A DNA stretch of 64,000 nt from Pricia antarctica. GTDB taxonomy: Bacteria > Bacteroidota > Bacteroidia > Flavobacteriales > Flavobacteriaceae. The notes under the pieces were generated by a model. That model had not been told where the DNA came from, did not search any database, and saw nothing but the letters and a program-made list of their open reading frames with translations. The translations under genes were made by a program, and so were the position numbers. The stretch covers positions 248,001 through 312,000 of the forward strand of contig NZ_FNAO01000005.1 of assembly GCF_900101815.1 (NCBI RefSeq), given 5' to 3'. Positions 7,234 through 16,000 of the stretch are shown here, piece by piece (position 1 is the first letter of the stretch; every line of letters starts with the position of its first letter).

Positions 7234-9630
7234 TTACCCGACACCCTCATTTACAGTTTCAACCTTGAAAGTTTTAGAGTGAATTTTTCCATCCATACCT
7301 TCTCCACTGATAATCAACCATTCCATATTCTTCCGATACTGCTTGATGTTATTTTTCTGTTTCGGGTCCATGACCATTAAATAGATCCACTCATTGTCCA
7401 ATAATGCTTTTAGGTTTTCGTTGCGGGATAGGATGTCGGCAACCCGGTCTAATGGGGCTTGTATCAGTACCGAAAGCCTTAAAGGCCGGTGGTACATGCC
7501 ATCATCGCATCGGTTTACCGATTGCAGGGGAAGTCCTATTTTCAAGTCGCCTCCATTGCCTTGCACCACTCCGAATTTACCGGTGATGTTATGGGTAATC
7601 TTGGAGCCACCACCGAATTTATCATTGTCGACCGTTGAGAAATAATAGTGGTTGTTGATCCATTGGGTGACGACCATCGGGCCTTGCATAATACCTTCCA
7701 GGGCTTTGCCCTCAACATCCATTTCCCAGTTGTAGGAATGTAGGAAGCAATGGCCATCAAGGTTCTCATTTTTGGTGAGTGCCCTAGGGGCCACGATAAA
7801 ACCCGCATTTTTAGCGAGGCCCCATTCGGGTCGGGTCTCGCTCCAATTATTCGCCTTTCCCTGGGCTAACGTCACACCGTTGTGTCCCTCGCCCAATCGT
7901 TCTCGGGTAGCGGTTTGCTGGGCATTTGCCAAATGCAATTTTACTTTTTGCAATCGCTCGCGATGGGAATCGGGGACTTCGGAATCGAACACTTCAATTT
8001 CATCGGTGGTCGTATTATGTTCTGCACCGATGAAGACGGTATCCGCAGGAATTCGGAGGTTATATTTATCGGCTAAAACCATCCTGACCTCCTGCAGGTT
8101 GGCCAGTTTTGCAAACATCCGGGCGTTGTGCCTTCCGGGAGTCGCGGCGCAGGCGCCACAATCTAGACTGGAGCCGAACGCATTGTTCGCGGAGTGGCTT
8201 CCATGGCCTACAAAAAGTACCAAGGGCGCGAATTTTTTCCATCCCGTAAGGTCAAAGGCGGATTTTACGATGGCCACTTTTTCATCCAAAGAAATACCGC
8301 TAACCGCATCTTCCTGAACCTTAGCCGCATTGATTTCGGGCTCATGTAAGCTTTCGTATGATGACGTGTTCTTTGCCTTAACGCGGTAAAGGGCGCCCGG
8401 CGTGAAAGTCCTGGCCAATAGAGATAGGCCGTAATAAAAACCTGACCCTTCTACAAATCCAAAAGCGGAAGGGAGCATGTTCTTCATCCTTTTAAGAAAA
8501 TATTGCCCAAATTTCCGGATTTCATTTTTTCGTTCATATACCGAAACATCCTCCTTTTTACCCGATTGTGGACTTTCCGAAACGGTATAGGCCGAGGCCA
8601 CTATGGGGGGACAGGATTTTCGCACCGTGCCATCATTCGGATTGGCATAATCCATCGCAATACCGAAAAAACCGGCGTAGCCAAAAGTCTCATAATTGCC
8701 TTTGGCCTCTACATGTCTTCGTATGGCTTCCGATCGGGTATCGATACAAAAAACCAGCTGCGCATCAGAAAAAGTAGCGCCGTTTGTAGAGAAATCGGAC
8801 TTTAATGATGCCTTCCCTAACGTCTTGACAAAAGTGTTTTGCCAACTTTTTTCCCAAGCTTGTAGCCAGATATACTGAAGCTTTGCCATATCTCCTTCCC
8901 GACGGGCAGCATTTATCTTTGGCACGATTTGCGCATTTATCTTTCGGGCTATCCAAAGACGTACCCCTAGATAATCTTCCAAACTAATGGGGTACTCCCG
9001 CTGCCAAAGCGAATCGGCTTCCCTTCGGTAGTTGATGTAACCGGTCCATCCCGGTAAAGCGGCCAAATGGTAGGTACATATCTTTGTATACTCCTGTTCG
9101 GGATACTCCGATAACACATTCGACAAAACCTCGGAACTATTTTTCGGAATCTCACTGGACATGTTCACGCCCAATTCGTCATCATACACTGCCAGTGCCC
9201 GCCATGCTTTATAGAATCCCTTTTCTTTACCGGGCATCTGCCACTCGGCCAATCCTTCGTCCAAAAATGAGGAAAGCCACTTTACCATAATCCGATCCAG
9301 AGCATGGTTTTCATTTTTTTCACCCCGGCCATCCGAAGCATTCATTTTCCGAAGGTAGACCTCCGGGGTTTCGGAATATCCATTTTCCTTGAGCAGCCCT
9401 TCCAAAACCTGAACATCGATTTCGCCGTTTGCAAACGCTTCGCGATATACATGGGTTTTAGGGAAGACATGGGCATTCAAATGGGCCTTGGCATATTCCA
9501 CCGCCTCCGGGAAAGACAGTTTTTCATAACCCGATAACGGATTCGAGGTGACGAACGAATATAAGGGCCATGTTTTGCCGATGACCTTCGATGCTGCATC
9601 GATACTTTTTAAAACGTGCTGTGATATCAT
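7234..9630 (-). CDS. dabA: DabA, inorganic-carbon uptake protein (DUF2309/UPF0753)
   Basis: A 798-residue protein of full family length. DabA is a distant beta-carbonic-anhydrase-like zinc protein that, with the membrane subunit DabB, converts CO2 to bicarbonate in a one-way, energy-coupled reaction at the cytoplasmic face. The predicted zinc and catalytic residues are present: CID at 295-297 (Cys295, Asp297), and GHG with His476, followed 15 residues later by Cys491 in SLDCGACAATPGRH. The start codon overlaps the dabB stop (TAATG, one-base overlap), so the two are translationally coupled. In a heterotrophic flavobacterium the system would supply bicarbonate for anaplerotic carboxylases at low CO2. 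Confidence 0.93.
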   Translation of the reverse strand: MISQHVLKSIDAASKVIGKTWPLYSFVTSNPLSGYEKLSFPEAVEYAKAHLNAHVFPKTHVYREAFANGEIDVQVLEGLLKENGYSETPEVYLRKMNASDGRGEKNENHALDRIMVKWLSSFLDEGLAEWQMPGKEKGFYKAWRALAVYDDELGVNMSSEIPKNSSEVLSNVLSEYPEQEYTKICTYHLAALPGWTGYINYRREADSLWQREYPISLEDYLGVRLWIARKINAQIVPKINAARREGDMAKLQYIWLQAWEKSWQNTFVKTLGKASLKSDFSTNGATFSDAQLVFCIDTRSEAIRRHVEAKGNYETFGYAGFFGIAMDYANPNDGTVRKSCPPIVASAYTVSESPQSGKKEDVSVYERKNEIRKFGQYFLKRMKNMLPSAFGFVEGSGFYYGLSLLARTFTPGALYRVKAKNTSSYESLHEPEINAAKVQEDAVSGISLDEKVAIVKSAFDLTGWKKFAPLVLFVGHGSHSANNAFGSSLDCGACAATPGRHNARMFAKLANLQEVRMVLADKYNLRIPADTVFIGAEHNTTTDEIEVFDSEVPDSHRERLQKVKLHLANAQQTATRERLGEGHNGVTLAQGKANNWSETRPEWGLAKNAGFIVAPRALTKNENLDGHCFLHSYNWEMDVEGKALEGIMQGPMVVTQWINNHYYFSTVDNDKFGGGSKITHNITGKFGVVQGNGGDLKIGLPLQSVNRCDDGMYHRPLRLSVLIQAPLDRVADILSRNENLKALLDNEWIYLMVMDPKQKNNIKQYRKNMEWLIISGEGMDGKIHSKTFKVETVNEGVG

Positions 9631-11114
9631 TAGAATTTTGATTTATAGAAAAGAATGGATTTGTTATGAGGTTGGGATAGATTCAGTAACTTCACATAAA
9701 GCCAAGGAACCTTGCGGTAGGTACCCAACTTCATGAGGAAAAAACCAATCAAGAAAACGATACCGAAAACCATCTGTACCGTTGAAAGCGGAAGGGGCAC
9801 CGCGACCATCGGCATATCGGACATCAGGCTGGTCACACCGTTGTAAATCAAGGCATAGGAAGCGATACCTGCCAAAAACAGCAGGGGCGGCAAAATTATT
9901 TTCTGAAGTATCGAGAGGCTATGTTCCTTTACGATATTATAAGTAGCCTGCCCCACGGTAATCGCCACGATCAGGGTCAGAAAGATTCCGCTGTTCAGCT
10001 CCGTTCCTTTGCCGGTCATCACCGCGAACAGGATGGCTCCGAGAATCCCGAAAAACAGCACAACGACCGCTTGCAACGGCTTGATTTTAATACGTACCGG
10101 TTTTTCGGGCCTTGAATGCGCTATTTCCTCTCCCGAAGCCAAAAATAGATAGGCCTTGTAAAAGCCGTGAAGTATCAAGTGTGCCACAGCCGCATTAAAA
10201 AATCCCAGTCCGCATTGCATGATCATAAAACCCATTTGGGCAATGGTCGAACAGGCCAGTTTTTGCTTGACATTGACCTGAAGTAGTTTGGTAAACTGTG
10301 CGATAATGGCCGTCGACCCACCGATAACCAATAGCAGGTTCAAGGTATTCGACGCGAACAATACTGTGGAAAACAAGGCCAGCAGAATACCCGCCCCGTT
10401 TACAAAGCCGGCGTGCATCAGGGCCGACGCAGGAGTCGGGGCAGTCATCGCCGAAAGCAACCATCGATGGAATGGATAGATGGCCGATTGTACGATGGAA
10501 GCGGTTATAATACAAAGCGCGGCAATAAAGACGATTTCGCCGGGTAAATCCTGTATGGAAGCCATTATGACATTTACTTCAAAGGTTTTGCTTCCATAGG
10601 CCAGCAGAAGTATTCCAGCACTCAAAAATAAAGTGCCGGCCAGAAAATACCGCTGTGTAAATTTAGATGCCTCACGCGCCTCTCCCCAATCGGAGTCGAC
10701 ACCGATCAAGCGCGACATTAAAAATCCCATGCCCCACCAACTCAGTAATACTAAGGCGACATGATTCGAGGCGACAAACAGCATGACCGATAACGTGAAG
10801 CTTAGACAGAGCAGCATAAAGCGCGTGTGATATCTAAACCCGTGTAAATAGCTTTTGGCATAACTGCCGATCAAAGCGCTAAAAAAAGTGACAGTAGTAA
10901 ATATTAAAATGGTAAAGCCGTTTATCCTAAAAAAACGCCCTTGATACGCTTCCGAGGAGGCTGTAATATAGTATAGTAGATAACTCAGATTGCCGATAAA
11001 CAAAAACCATAGGCTCCAAACAACTATTTTTGAAAGTATTGGGGCGGTGTAGGTATCGTTTTGATCATTAGATTTTATAAGAGCCGGGTCTTGAAGAGTA
11101 GTGTCAAGAATCAT
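9630..11114 (-). CDS. dabB: DabB, proton-conducting membrane subunit of the inorganic-carbon uptake complex
   Basis: A 494-residue polytopic protein of the NADH-quinone oxidoreductase antiporter-like (NuoL/MrpA) family. It has about 13 hydrophobic helices. The family core PFHRWLLSAMTAPTPASAL and the downstream HAGFVNGAGILL, with the nearby Lys (FTKLLQVNVKQKLACSTIAQ), form the proton-channel signature. Adjacency to dabA assigns it to the DAB complex rather than to complex I. It probably couples the proton gradient to DabA. Upstream on the same strand is a small unknown gene (11202-11513); the LysR regulator is divergent beyond that. Confidence 0.9.
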   Translation of the reverse strand: MILDTTLQDPALIKSNDQNDTYTAPILSKIVVWSLWFLFIGNLSYLLYYITASSEAYQGRFFRINGFTILIFTTVTFFSALIGSYAKSYLHGFRYHTRFMLLCLSFTLSVMLFVASNHVALVLLSWWGMGFLMSRLIGVDSDWGEAREASKFTQRYFLAGTLFLSAGILLLAYGSKTFEVNVIMASIQDLPGEIVFIAALCIITASIVQSAIYPFHRWLLSAMTAPTPASALMHAGFVNGAGILLALFSTVLFASNTLNLLLVIGGSTAIIAQFTKLLQVNVKQKLACSTIAQMGFMIMQCGLGFFNAAVAHLILHGFYKAYLFLASGEEIAHSRPEKPVRIKIKPLQAVVVLFFGILGAILFAVMTGKGTELNSGIFLTLIVAITVGQATYNIVKEHSLSILQKIILPPLLFLAGIASYALIYNGVTSLMSDMPMVAVPLPLSTVQMVFGIVFLIGFFLMKLGTYRKVPWLYVKLLNLSQPHNKSILFYKSKF

Positions 11115-11201
11115 TATATAATTATTTAGGCTATTTAAGTTAGGAGTATATTTAAAATAGGTTCGAAAATGCCGGTAATCAACTGCGAAGACCGGCGCAT
11201 A

Positions 11202-11513
11202 CTAGCTATCCGCATCTTCAATTTTGATGACACCATCGATCTTAAGTTTACGTTTCTCACCTTTGATAGCGGCGAAGAATTCTTTTGCCGTTCGCTTTTC
11301 TTCGACCAATTCTTTGATCCGCCCGTCAAGTTCGCTAGTTTCGAAGCCGTGGTTTCCTTCCCAGTGCTGTAGGCGTTGCATTTTATGGAAATTGATTTTT
11401 TGGTCTATCAGCGTACTGATGATGAGAGATGCTTCAGAAGGACTGAATTCCCCTTTGATCAACTGAATTATTTGCCCTGTTTTGACCTCTTTTGCTACTT
11501 CTTTGGTTTCCAT
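11202..11513 (-). CDS. Small conserved protein upstream of dabB
   Basis: A 103-residue charged protein. The ATG at 11513 (METKEVAKEVKTG) is preferred over an upstream start that would add 23 unlikely residues. The pattern IIQLIKGEFSPSEASLII, then STLIDQKINFHKMQRL, then ELDGRIKEL and KLKIDGVIKIED at the end resembles a small Bacteroidota family (growth of about 80-100 residues, with a KINFH motif) that I know only as hypothetical. It has no signal peptide, so it is cytoplasmic. Being first in the dabBA transcription unit, it may be co-regulated with inorganic-carbon uptake; no biochemical role can be assigned. Confidence 0.65.
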   Translation of the reverse strand: METKEVAKEVKTGQIIQLIKGEFSPSEASLIISTLIDQKINFHKMQRLQHWEGNHGFETSELDGRIKELVEEKRTAKEFFAAIKGEKRKLKIDGVIKIEDADS

Positions 11514-11597
11514 TGCTTTTGCTTTTAGGATTAATTTTTGGGATGGTCTATCCAATCCGTGGACAAAGGTGCGGCAAATCAATCATTTATTTTTATT

Positions 11598-11605
11598 TAT
11601 ATTTG
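11598..11605 (+). promoter_or_regulatory. -7 element for the LysR-type gene
   Basis: TATATTTG matches TAnnTTTG exactly and ends 24 bases before the LysR-type ATG (11630). Confidence 0.5.
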
Positions 11606-11616
11606 CTATGTTACAT

Positions 11617-11631
11617 ATAAATATTATTTAT
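11617..11631. promoter_or_regulatory. Palindrome over the LysR start codon
   Basis: ATAAATA-T-TATTTAT is a perfect 15-base inverted repeat that overlaps the ATG of the LysR-type gene. It lies just downstream of the -7 element, a possible autoregulatory site, though AT-rich palindromes also occur by chance. Confidence 0.3.
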
Positions 11632-12553
11632 GGATTACACCTTGCGACAACTTCAGATATTCCTCAAAATAACTCAGAAACAGAGTGTTACCAAAGCTTC
11701 CGAAGAGCTTCACTTGACCCAACCTGCCGTATCGATCCAGCTTAAAAATTTTCAGGATCAATTCCCGATTCCACTGACTGAAATCGTTGGTAGAAAGCTG
11801 TATGTCACCGATTTTGGGAAGGAAATCGCTGTGGCAGCGGAAAAAATTCTGTCAGAAGTGGATAGCATCAATTACAAGACCTTGGCCTATCAAGGCCAGC
11901 TTTCGGGCCGGCTCATCGTATCGGTTGTCTCTACGGCAAAATATGTAATGCCCTATTTTTTATCCGATTTTATGAAAGCCAACACCGGGGTGGAACTTAT
12001 TATGGATGTGACCAATAAATCAAGAGTCGTCAAAAGCTTGGAACGTAACGAAGTGGATTTTGCACTCGTTTCTGTATTGCCTAAAAAGCTAAAGGTGAAC
12101 CGGGTAGAACTCATGCCAAATCGGCTTTTCTACGTTGCCAATACGGACTTAAAGTTTAAAACCACCCCGACCAAGAAAAAATTGTTCGAAGGCCTACCGC
12201 TGATTTATCGGGAGGAAGGTTCGGCCACTAGAAATGCCATGGAAACCTTTATCTCAAAAAATAAATTCTCGGTACGACAAAAAATCGAGCTGACCTCCAA
12301 CGAAGCGGTAAAACAGGCGGTCGTTTCGGGACTAGGTTGTTCCATAATGCCTTTGATCGGTATAAAACATGAACTGAAGAACAAGGAGGTACAGATTGTA
12401 CCCGTTAAAGGGCTACCCATAAATACCACATGGAACCTGATTTGGTTAAAATCCAAAAAGCTATCCCCTGCCGCAACGGCGTATCTCGAGTTTATATCCA
12501 CTGAAAAAGAAGCGATCATCAAGAAAAAATTCGCTTGGATCGATTCTTTTTGA
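11630..12553 (+). CDS. LysR family transcriptional regulator (CbbR-like position)
   Basis: A 307-residue protein with the LysR plan. The N-terminal winged helix-turn-helix (residues 1-60) reads RQLQIFLKITQKQSVTKASE then LHLTQPAVSIQLKNF. The two-lobed effector-binding domain spans about 90-300, beginning GRLIVSVVSTAKYVMPYFL. It is divergent from the small gene-dabB-dabA unit, the usual arrangement for a LysR regulator that activates its neighbour; DAB operons are often linked to CbbR/LysR genes. The effector is unknown. It starts at the ATG at 11630, supported by a -7 element 24 bases upstream. Confidence 0.9.
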   Translation: MDYTLRQLQIFLKITQKQSVTKASEELHLTQPAVSIQLKNFQDQFPIPLTEIVGRKLYVTDFGKEIAVAAEKILSEVDSINYKTLAYQGQLSGRLIVSVVSTAKYVMPYFLSDFMKANTGVELIMDVTNKSRVVKSLERNEVDFALVSVLPKKLKVNRVELMPNRLFYVANTDLKFKTTPTKKKLFEGLPLIYREEGSATRNAMETFISKNKFSVRQKIELTSNEAVKQAVVSGLGCSIMPLIGIKHELKNKEVQIVPVKGLPINTTWNLIWLKSKKLSPAATAYLEFISTEKEAIIKKKFAWIDSF

Positions 12554-12584
12554 TTTGGATTGCCTGCGATTCTTGTTATCTTTG
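12554..12584 (+). promoter_or_regulatory. Canonical Bacteroidota promoter of the metal-efflux operon
   Basis: TTTG (12554-12557), exactly 19 bases, then TATCTTTG (12577-12584) match the TTTG-N19-TAnnTTTG consensus. The GTG start of the DUF6660 gene begins four bases after the element, so the mRNA is probably leaderless or nearly so. The -33 element overlaps the 3' end of the LysR-type gene. Confidence 0.75.
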
Positions 12585-12588
12585 CACT

Positions 12589-12900
12589 GTGAAATTGATA
12601 GCAGTACTCTTATCACTATTTTTTTTGGCACTCAACTTCATTCCCTGTAATGATGGCGAACTGTTAGGTGATGAATCTGGTATCGAAACTATAAGTGCCA
12701 TGGTTGCAAACCATGACCATGGGGCATCTGATCTTTGTTCCCCTTTTTGTAATTGCCATTGTTGTCATATCCATACCATTGAATCCAATATACTTTCGTT
12801 CAATCCCTTGGTTCTAATGAGCTTTGAGAAAACCTTTGCCCATTTCGATAATTTTGGCAAAGATATTTCGCATTCACTTCTACAGCCTCCCAGGGCCTAA
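12589..12900 (+). CDS. DUF6660 family small Cys/His-rich protein
   Basis: A 103-residue exported protein with a GTG start. It opens VKLIAVLLSLFFLALNFIPC, a signal-peptide-like segment, and has the family core ASDLCSPFCNCHCCHIHTIE, a dense Cys/His metal-ligand cluster at about residues 46-65, then a conserved AHFDNFGKDISHSLLQPPR tail. Proteins of this family commonly precede CusA/CzcA genes in Flavobacteriia. I infer a periplasmic metal-binding or sensing role in the efflux operon. The GTG start is supported by family alignment from memory and by the adjacent promoter; ORF extension upstream would enter the LysR-type gene. Confidence 0.8.
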   Translation: MKLIAVLLSLFFLALNFIPCNDGELLGDESGIETISAMVANHDHGASDLCSPFCNCHCCHIHTIESNILSFNPLVLMSFEKTFAHFDNFGKDISHSLLQPPRA

Positions 12901-13047
12901 TTCAGTTTTTCTATAGGATAGCTATATCCTGTTTTGATATATCCCGATGATGGGAATATCATCATGGCACTTACCCCTTTCTACCCATACGACAGGCACT
13001 GGGGCAAAAGTGCAGCTCTTTGTTCAACTGAATTAATATCCCGATCT

Positions 13048-16000
13048 ATGATTAACAAAATCATTGATTTTTCAATCAATAACAAATTTATTATTGGTCT
13101 CTTTACGCTTGCCCTAATTGGCACTGGCATATGGAGTATGACACAGGTACCCATCGATGCCGTACCCGATATTACCAATAATCAGGTACAGATCATCACG
13201 CAAGCGCCCAATCTGGGAACGGAAGATATGGAGCAATTCGTAACCTATCCGGTCGAGGTTGCGATGAGCAATCTCCCGAATGTCAAGGAAATTCGTTCGG
13301 TTTCCCGTTTCGGACTTTCCGTAGTTACGATTGTATTCGATGACAAGGTCGGAACTTATTTGCCCAGACAGCTTGTGGCCGAAAAACTGTCAGAAGTGCA
13401 AGAACAGATTCCTATGGGTTTTGGGAAGCCTTCGATAGGTCCCATCTCAACGGGACTGGGCGAGATCTATCAATACACACTGGAGGTCGACGACGAACAC
13501 CAAAGTGAATATTCCGCCACGGATCTGCGAACGGCGCAGGATTGGATAGTCCGCAGACAGATGGCGATGGTGCCGGGCGTAGTGGAAGTAAATGCCTTCG
13601 GTGGAAATAAGAAGCAATACGAAGTAGCCGTTGACCCCGACGAACTTCGTGCCATAGGTATTACGATTTCGGACGTGTTTGCAGCTTTGGAAAACAACAA
13701 TCAAAATACGGGCGGTGCCTATATCGAACGCAACCATCAAGCCAATTTCATTCGTGGGGAAGGTTTGGCAAGAACCGTTGGGGACATTGAAAATATGGTC
13801 GTCAAAACGGTCAACGGGGTACCCATTAAAATAAAGGATGTAGGAGATGTGAGGTTGGGAAGTGCCGTACGCTACGGTGCGTTGACCAAAGACGGTAAGG
13901 GAGAGGCCGTTGGCGGGATGATCCTGATGTTAAAAGGAGCAAACTCCAATGAAGTTATAAAGAAGGTTACCCAACGAATGGAACAGATCCAGCAATCCCT
14001 CCCGGATGGGGTTAGCATTAAACCTTTTCTCGACCGAAGCGAATTGATTGCGGAAACTACGGGAACGGTTACCGGAAACCTTTTGGAAGGTGGCCTTATC
14101 GTAATTTTTGTTCTGGTCTTGCTTTTAGGCAATTGGCGAGGGGGTCTGATCGTGGCCTCTACGATACCCCTTTCGTTATTGTTCGCCTTTATTTTGATGA
14201 ACGTTTTCGACGTGTGGGCGAACCTGATGAGCCTGGGAGCCATCGATTTCGGCATCATCGTAGATGGCGCGGTCATTATTGTGGAAAGTACCGTTTTTTT
14301 GATGTACTCGTATGTCGTAAAAAAGAAAACCGTAAATGGGGAGACCCGTGATGAAATTGCGGCCAAAGCCTCGAAAAAGATGATGAATGCGGCCTTTTTC
14401 GGCCAACTAATCATTCTAATTGTATTTCTACCCATCTTGGCACTCGAAGGTGTAGAAGGCAAGATGTTCCAGCCTATGGCGTTGACCTTCATCTTTGCGA
14501 TGATCGGGGCAATGCTGTTGTGTTTGACCTATGTTCCTATGATTTCGGCCTTGTTCTTACGACCGGCAAAATCGGAAAAACAATCGTATGGAGATCGGTT
14601 TGTACATTGGATAGAACGAAATTACGAACCGCTATTGAACCGATCACTGGCCAAGTCAAAAGTGATCATAGGTATTGCCATTGCCCTTTTTGCGATTGCC
14701 ATTTTCGCTTTTACTAGATTGGGCGGCGAGTTCATCCCACAATTGGACGAAGGCGATATTGCGTTTCATGCCATTATGAAGCCCGGTAGTTCCCTCACCG
14801 AAACTATCGAAACCACCACGAAAATCGAACGTATTATCAAGGCGGAATTTCCGGAGGCCAAATCCGTATTAAGCCGTATTGGTGTGGCGGACGTGCCTAC
14901 TGATCCGATGCCGATGGATATTGCCGATGTTTTTGTCATCCTTAAACCAAACGAAGAGTGGACATCGGCCGGAAGCAAGGATGAATTGGTCAAAAAAATA
15001 AAGGAAGCCATTAGTATTCTTCCGGGTGTCAATTTCGAATTTACCCAACCTATCGAAATGCGATTCAACGAACTTCTTACGGGTGTTCGTGAAGATGTTG
15101 CCATCAAATTGTTCGGGGAAGACCTTGATGTTCTGGCGAGCAAGGCCGAGGAAATGGGGCAGCTCATAGCGACGGTTCCCGGGGTTGCCGACATGAAGGT
15201 AGAGGCTACCGATGGGTTGCCACAAATAACCATTGACTACAACAGGAATAAACTGGCCCAATACGGTCTGAACATCAACCAACTCAATAGTGTGGTACAG
15301 GCTGCTTTTGCGGGTGGAAAAGCAGGTGTGATTTTCGAGGGTGAAAAGCGGTTTGATCTGGTTGTGCGACTGCAAAAGGAAAATCGGAACAGTATCGAGG
15401 ATATTCAAAACCTGTTCATCAATCTGCCCAACGGTTCGCAGATACCGTTACGGGAAATTGCGGACGTAAGTTTCGAACCCGGCCCGATGCAGATAAGTCG
15501 GGACAATACCAATCGACGGACGTATGTGGGTATCAATGTGCGCGATCGCGACGTGAAATCGGTCGTAGAAGAAATTCAGGCAAAATTGGAAGCGCAATTT
15601 GACTTGCCCACAGGCTATTATATCCGGTACGGAGGTGCTTTCGAAAATTTGGAACGTGCCAGTAACCGATTGCAAACGGTAGTTCCCATAGCCTTAGTAC
15701 TTATTTTCATCCTGATTTATTTCGCATTAAAATCCGTTCCACAGACCTTGATGATCTATCTAGCCATTCCGATGGCCACTATAGGCGGTGTGTTTGCCCT
15801 ATGGGCTAGGGATATGCCTTTTAGCATTTCAGCAGGCGTTGGGTTTATTGTGCTCTTCGGGGTAGCGGTCCTCAACGGATTGGTGATGATAAGTGGCCTG
15901 AACGAACTGAAGGAGGAAGGCGTGACCGACCTAAAAGAAAGGATTATAGAAGGTACAAAACGTAGGATACGCCCCATAATGCTCACGGCCTTGACCGATA

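Noticed and set aside
7772-8317. + strand frame of 181 codons inside dabA
   Set aside because: Antisense shadow of dabA, which keeps all expected zinc residues.
12934-13047. Longer N-terminus of the RND pump
   Set aside because: The extra 38 residues have no similarity to the family start MINKII, and that ATG lies within the leader after the DUF6660 gene.
13872-14492. Minus-strand frame of 206 codons inside the RND pump gene
   Set aside because: Antisense to helices of a pump with canonical HME motifs; low-complexity shadow.
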